A DNA stretch of 8,789 nucleotides from Nitrolancea sp040255925 (GTDB taxonomy: Bacteria; Chloroflexota; Chloroflexia; Thermomicrobiales; Thermomicrobiaceae). Position numbers and translations under genes: made by a program. Positions 5,210-8,789 of this stretch are shown piece after piece. The DNA lies in NCBI GenBank assembly GCA_040255925.1, contig JBDZVX010000101.1:1-8789 (forward strand). Direction: 5' to 3'. Under the pieces are notes generated by a model. That model made no database searches. It was given only the letters and a program-made list of their open reading frames with translations, and had not been told where the DNA came from. Each line of letters opens with the position of its first letter. Position 1 is the first letter of the stretch.

Positions 5210-6466
5210 TTATTCGCCGAACGAGATCGGTGAGCTTCCCCGGTGAATCGTGCCGCCGGTCGCCTCGGTATCCAGCCTCCGGATCATCGCCAGCACGAAA
5301 CTGGCGGCCGTCTCCATCGTCTTGGCGTCAATCTGGTCGGTCGTATCGGACGGCTGGTTCCAGTGCGGAATCTGCCCTTCGCCGTCACGCGCGGTGATGC
5401 TGATAGCCTGGTAGCCACGGGCAAGGGCGACGATCTGGTCGGCCGGAACCAACGGCTGGACCACTGGTTGAACGTGCCACTTCGGCTCGCTCCGGGCGAT
5501 ACTGCCGGCGATCCGCACGAGGATCGGCGACGATCGTCGGGGAAGGACGAGCCCCTGCTCAAATGTGTACCGTACAGACCCACCGCCGACGCTGTCAACG
5601 TTGATGAAGTAGGTGGTGTCCTGGTCGAACTGATTCTCGTCCAGGAAGGCGCGCATCCCGATCATGCCGGCCTCTTCGGCACCAGTGAAGAGTATCCAGG
5701 TTTCCAGATGGGCGGGTCGCTCCTTCCGGAGTGCCTCGGCCACTGCCAGGACCACCGCTATGCCCGATGCATCGCTGTTGGCTCCGGCGACCGGCGCGCC
5801 CCGGAGGAGGGTTTCGGCCAGGAGGATGATCGCGACCAGCAAGATAACGAAGGGGATAAACGACACGAGCCAGAGGATCGATCCCGCGATGAAGAGCCCG
5901 ATGAGCTGGAGAACCGGCAGGATGACGACCGACGCGAGCACCAGCAGCGCCAGTGGCCGGAACCAGCGAACGAGCGAGGGGTTCCAGAGCCAGCCGGAGC
6001 GGGCGGTATCCAGGTGGGCGCTCAGGACGATCCGGCGTAACGATGCCGGTGATCCCTCCTTGTTGGCTGGCCGGGCGGGGATTAAGCCGACCACATTCTG
6101 ACTCTCCGCTTTGGCCATTAGGCGAGCGATTCTGCTCCATGAGGTGAACGCGACAACGAGCAGGACGACCGCGGCCAGGCTGACCACCAGCCCGGCGATC
6201 GCCGAAAAACGGGTGATGATGACGCTCAACGCGGCCAGGCCGAAGATGGCGATGTAGGGCGGGATCCAGCTCCGGGGTGTCTGGAATGGGAGGGTGGCAG
6301 AGGGAATCCGGAAGTCCCGCAGCCGCTGAGCGACGTACTCAGCCGCCTGGCGCTCGTCCGCGCTGCCGGGCAAGCGGCCCCGGATCACGCTGGCGATGCT
6401 GGCGACATCTTCGAAATAGACGGCCAATGGGTTACTCCCTTCGGCCTCAGGCCTTCGGTCGCGCAT
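5210..6466 (-). CDS. Membrane-embedded M28-family zinc aminopeptidase-like protein
   Basis: This 418-residue protein belongs to peptidase family M28, dizinc enzymes that usually remove N-terminal residues from peptides. The N-terminal RLPGSADERQAAEYVAQRL block is typical. All expected active-site residues are visible: H151 and D153 in AHLDTARSG, bridging D232 in GANSDASG, general base E264 and ligand E265 in TGAEEAG, D291 in INVDS and H368 in PHWNQPSDTTDQID. Two membrane segments (about 70-87 and 88-110) precede the catalytic core. A second hydrophobic pair (about 171-220) is inserted between the HLD strand and the bridging Asp, where soluble members have only a short loop. An even number of segments keeps both halves of the active site on one side, probably the cytoplasm given the basic residues after segment two. 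ATG 6466 was chosen because upstream sequence in this frame does not resemble the family; GAG lies 7 nt before it. Substrate is unknown. Confidence 0.9.
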   Translation of the reverse strand: MRDRRPEAEGSNPLAVYFEDVASIASVIRGRLPGSADERQAAEYVAQRLRDFRIPSATLPFQTPRSWIPPYIAIFGLAALSVIITRFSAIAGLVVSLAAVVLLVVAFTSWSRIARLMAKAESQNVVGLIPARPANKEGSPASLRRIVLSAHLDTARSGWLWNPSLVRWFRPLALLVLASVVILPVLQLIGLFIAGSILWLVSFIPFVILLVAIILLAETLLRGAPVAGANSDASGIAVVLAVAEALRKERPAHLETWILFTGAEEAGMIGMRAFLDENQFDQDTTYFINVDSVGGGSVRYTFEQGLVLPRRSSPILVRIAGSIARSEPKWHVQPVVQPLVPADQIVALARGYQAISITARDGEGQIPHWNQPSDTTDQIDAKTMETAASFVLAMIRRLDTEATGGTIHRGSSPISFGE

Positions 6467-6489
6467 ATGGGATCTCGTATCTTCGAATG

Positions 6490-6511
6490 GCGCATGCACC
6501 GTGCATCGCGC
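6490..6511. promoter_or_regulatory. Operator-like dyad upstream of the M28 gene
   Basis: ATGCAC-C-GTGCAT forms a perfect 6-bp dyad around one base, and GCGC flanks pair outside it with one bulged C. It lies 23 bp before the M28 ATG, between that start and the TACAAT box, a suitable place for a repressor site or a leader hairpin. Confidence 0.45.
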
Positions 6512-6529
6512 CAGCCACATGTCTCCGCG

Positions 6530-6535
6530 ATTGTA
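6530..6535 (-). promoter_or_regulatory. Possible -10 box of the M28 promoter
   Basis: TACAAT on the minus strand matches the TATAAT consensus at five of six positions, 63 bp upstream of the M28 ATG. No good -35 hexamer sits 16-18 bp further upstream, so this is a candidate only. Confidence 0.35.
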
Positions 6536-6818
6536 TGGTATTTGGGAGGTGACGTGTGGCCGGTGGGTCGTACGGCCTGGTGTGAGACCGCAAGGCGCCC
6601 GGATTCCAGGCGAGAGAAACCGTAAGCTGGACCGTTTTGGCGTGCCGGTGCCTGATCGCCGCCAACTGTCCGTACAGATAATCAGACCACGCGGCAAGCC
6701 GGGCGTCAAGCCGATCACACGTGGCTCCTGCCAAAGATACCGCGCGGCCCGAGGCAACCCCGTAGTGAGAAGATCGTTCAGGTAAAGGATAGGGACTCCC
6801 GGTAGGGTACTGATGATT

Positions 6819-6826
6819 GGGGTGAT
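6819..6826 (+). promoter_or_regulatory. Shine-Dalgarno sequence that sets the TTG start of the S8 protease
   Basis: GGGGTGATC (6819-6827) is an extended match to the 3' end of 16S rRNA (consensus GGAGGTGATC). The GG core ends at 6822, 7 nt before TTG 6830. No in-frame ATG gives a full signal peptide, so this site supports the TTG start. Confidence 0.7.
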
Positions 6827-6829
6827 CTG

Positions 6830-8789
6830 TTGCGGGGTTGGCGGGGTCGGGTCCGTGTTTTCCACCTATTGGTACTGATTCTTGGCATGTTGCCGCTTCT
6901 CCCGGTGTCCGGCCTGGCGGCTTCCGCCGACGAGTCTTCCCAGGATCGGAGCGATCACTGGATTGTCCAGCTCAAGACGGAACTTGGCGGGCCGGTCAAC
7001 GCCGGCATTGAGCAGCAGATTGGGGATGCCTCACTTCGGCCGCTCGAGGCCGGCCCCGGCGCCTACCTGATCAGCTTTGATGGTTCAACGAGCGCGTCTG
7101 ATGGTGTCGCCCGGTTGATGAGCGACCCGGCGGTCGCCTACGTCGAGCCGAATATCATGTTCCAGTACCAGTTTGTCCCCAACGATCCCCACTTTAATGA
7201 TCAGTCGTGGGCGAAAACCGTCCAGCTTCCCGATGCCTGGTCGATCGCTTCCGGCCGGACGTTGACAATCGTCGCGGTTCTGGATTCCGGCGTGCGATCG
7301 GATCACCCTGATCTTACCGGCAAGCTTGTGAGCGGCTACGACTTCATCAACAACGATGGCGATCCGCAGGATGAGGTTGGGCATGGGACGGCGGTGGCCG
7401 GGATTCTTGCCGCCGCGGGGAACAACAATCTCGGCATTGCCGGCGCGGCCATGGATGTCGCGATCATGCCGGTCAAAGTCGGTGACGCAACCGGGGCGCC
7501 CTTGGGCACGATCGTCGAGGGGATCTACTACGCGGTGGACCACGGGGCGACGGTGATCAATTTGAGCCTCGGAACCGATACCGACAGCGCCAAGCTCAAG
7601 GATGCCGTCGAATATGCCTACAACCACAATGTCGAGGTCGTGGCCGCCGCCGGGAACCTGTCCGGAGGCGTGGCGTATCCGGCAAACTACCTGCACACCA
7701 TCTCGGTTGCGGCGACAACCGCCGATGGGAAAGATCTGGCCAGCTTTTCGTCGCGCATCAGCCGTGTCGATGTCTCGGCGCCCGGCGTGGGTGTCTTCAC
7801 AACGACGTGGAATGCGGCCTCCGGAAATGGATGGGGGGCGGAATCCGGTACCTCCTTCGCCACTCCAATCGTCGCTGGGGTGATCGCGCTGATGCGCTCG
7901 GTCAATTCGAACCTGACGGTGGAGGAGGTGCGGCAAGCGCTGACTGGTACGGCGCATCCGCTGGCGAACGGCGGTGTCGGCGGCGGCGCCGGGCTGATCG
8001 ACGCCCCGGCGGCGATCCGGAAAGCGTTGGTACCGAGTTTTGCTGGAGTCTGGCAGCCCTCCGATGAGCCGGTCTATGATGGCTCCGCTCACCGTACCTG
8101 GCTCTGGGGACCGCATGCCTTTGCCCAGAGCATTGAGCCGTTCGTGGATACCCAGCGTGGCGATCGGCTCGTCATGTACTACGATAAGTCGCGTATGGAG
8201 GTGACCGATCCCTACGCGGACCGCTCAAGCTCCTGGTACGTGACCAACGGCTTGCTGGTCAACGAGATGATCACCGGACGGATGCAGGTCGGCAAGGATT
8301 CCTTCGAACTGCGTGACCCGGCGACCGTCCCGGTATCCGGCGACCCGGACGATACCAATGGCCCGACCTATGCATCGTTCGCCGAAGTCCTCGGTTCGGC
8401 GCCCCTGGATGAAGGGAGCGCGATCACGCAGACGATCAACCGGGCGGGACAGGTCGGAAACAATGACCAGTACGCCGGCTATGGTGTGACCGCGGACGCC
8501 TACGTGTCCGAAACCAAGCATCGGATCGCGAATGTCTTCTGGGATTATCTCAACAGCTCCGGCCTCCTGCTCCAGAATGGCCAGTATCAGAACACCCGCC
8601 TGTTTGACCCGGTCTTCTACGCGACGGGCTTTCCGATTACCGAGGCGTACTGGTCGCAGGTGAAGGCGGCCGGGCGGGTTCAGAACGTCTTGATCCAGTG
8701 CTTTGAGCGCCGCTGCTTGACCTACATGCCCGAAAACCCGGATGGCTGGCAGGTGGAAATGGGCAATGTCGGCCAGCACTACTATCGCT
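6830..8789 (+). CDS. Secreted subtilisin-family (S8) serine protease with extra C-terminal module, 3'-truncated
   Basis: This exported serine endopeptidase is visible for 653 residues and continues past the window. The TTG start gives a classical Sec signal peptide: basic MRGWRGRVRVF, hydrophobic core to about 29, and a probable cleavage after LAASA (33). A propeptide of the I9/fervidolysin kind follows (about 43-120), ending in VAYVEPN. The catalytic domain (about 125-402) contains the triad D152 (VLDSGV), H185 (GHGTAVAG) and S342 (SGTSFATP), with N276 (AAGN) as oxyanion residue, so it should be active. From about 404 a second domain begins with FAGVWQPSDEPV, then RTWLWGPHAF, YYDKSRMEVTDP and WYVTNGLL, and ends with QCFERRCLTYMPE and VEMGNVGQHYYR. 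I associate these blocks from memory with exported Chloroflexota proteins; its role is unknown, perhaps surface attachment. ATG 6887 would remove most of the signal peptide and was rejected. The gene diverges from the M28 peptidase. Confidence 0.93.
   Translation, partial: MRGWRGRVRVFHLLVLILGMLPLLPVSGLAASADESSQDRSDHWIVQLKTELGGPVNAGIEQQIGDASLRPLEAGPGAYLISFDGSTSASDGVARLMSDPAVAYVEPNIMFQYQFVPNDPHFNDQSWAKTVQLPDAWSIASGRTLTIVAVLDSGVRSDHPDLTGKLVSGYDFINNDGDPQDEVGHGTAVAGILAAAGNNNLGIAGAAMDVAIMPVKVGDATGAPLGTIVEGIYYAVDHGATVINLSLGTDTDSAKLKDAVEYAYNHNVEVVAAAGNLSGGVAYPANYLHTISVAATTADGKDLASFSSRISRVDVSAPGVGVFTTTWNAASGNGWGAESGTSFATPIVAGVIALMRSVNSNLTVEEVRQALTGTAHPLANGGVGGGAGLIDAPAAIRKALVPSFAGVWQPSDEPVYDGSAHRTWLWGPHAFAQSIEPFVDTQRGDRLVMYYDKSRMEVTDPYADRSSSWYVTNGLLVNEMITGRMQVGKDSFELRDPATVPVSGDPDDTNGPTYASFAEVLGSAPLDEGSAITQTINRAGQVGNNDQYAGYGVTADAYVSETKHRIANVFWDYLNSSGLLLQNGQYQNTRLFDPVFYATGFPITEAYWSQVKAAGRVQNVLIQCFERRCLTYMPENPDGWQVEMGNVGQHYYR

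Larger units (their letters stand above)
6467..6829. other. Divergent intergenic region between the M28 and S8 peptidase genes
   Basis: No gene is supported in these 363 bp. It must hold the promoters of the two divergent peptidase genes. On the M28 side there is a TACAAT box and a dyad, listed separately. On the S8 side I see no convincing -35/-10 pair; GATAAT at 6677-6682 is the best -10-like hexamer but has no good partner. A 12-bp dyad CTGT-N4-ACAG (6666-6677) touches it. I looked for known riboswitch cores in the long S8 leader and found none. Confidence 0.6.

Noticed and set aside
6467..6865. 133-residue N-terminal extension of the M28 peptidase
   Set aside because: The added residues are Pro/Thr/Arg-rich and unlike the family, and would cover the TACAAT box, the dyad and the S8 start site.
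7085..8116. Minus-strand open frame opposite the S8 protease
   Set aside because: It lies opposite the conserved catalytic domain with triad residues in place, and has no recognisable domain of its own.

Overview
The window looks like chromosomal DNA from a GC-rich bacterium, most plausibly a Chloroflexota member near Thermomicrobia/Sphaerobacterales. The best clue is the C-terminal module of the last gene, whose sequence (ending in a QCFERRCLTY-type block and a GNVGQHYYR-type block) I associate from memory with exported proteins of that group. The placement is an inference; no rRNA or other marker gene is present.

Layout. (1) 3-2993, plus strand: a probable four-gene operon. It holds the 3' part of an ECF sigma factor, an overlapping membrane anti-sigma factor with a complete zinc-binding Cys/His set, a Tat-type membrane-anchored Rieske [2Fe-2S] protein and an exported NTF2-like protein of unknown function. 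(2) 2994-3461: a gene-free stretch between convergent genes. It contains two perfect 64-bp inverted repeat arms around a 222-bp interior, and each arm can fold into two hairpins. (3) 3462-5012, minus strand: a 14-TM-type DHA2 drug/proton antiporter, preceded by a 197-bp spacer with several compact dyads that look like operator sites. (4) 5210-6466, minus strand: an M28 zinc peptidase with four predicted membrane segments, two of them inserted inside the catalytic domain. (5) 6467-6829: a divergent intergenic region with a dyad and a TACAAT box on the M28 side. (6) 6830 to the window end, plus strand: a secreted subtilisin-family (S8) protease that starts at a TTG codon, carries the extra C-terminal module and runs off the window.

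Functional picture. The first block joins envelope signalling (sigma/anti-sigma) to an exported electron-transfer protein and an exported unknown; the close spacing suggests joint control, but what the sigma factor responds to cannot be read from the sequence. The transporter and the M28 peptidase lie head-to-tail on the minus strand. The M28 and S8 genes diverge from a shared upstream region. The most unusual items are the 64-bp inverted repeat element, the membrane hairpin inside the M28 fold, the Rieske gene inside a sigma-factor operon, and the subtilisin with its uncharacterised C-terminal module.
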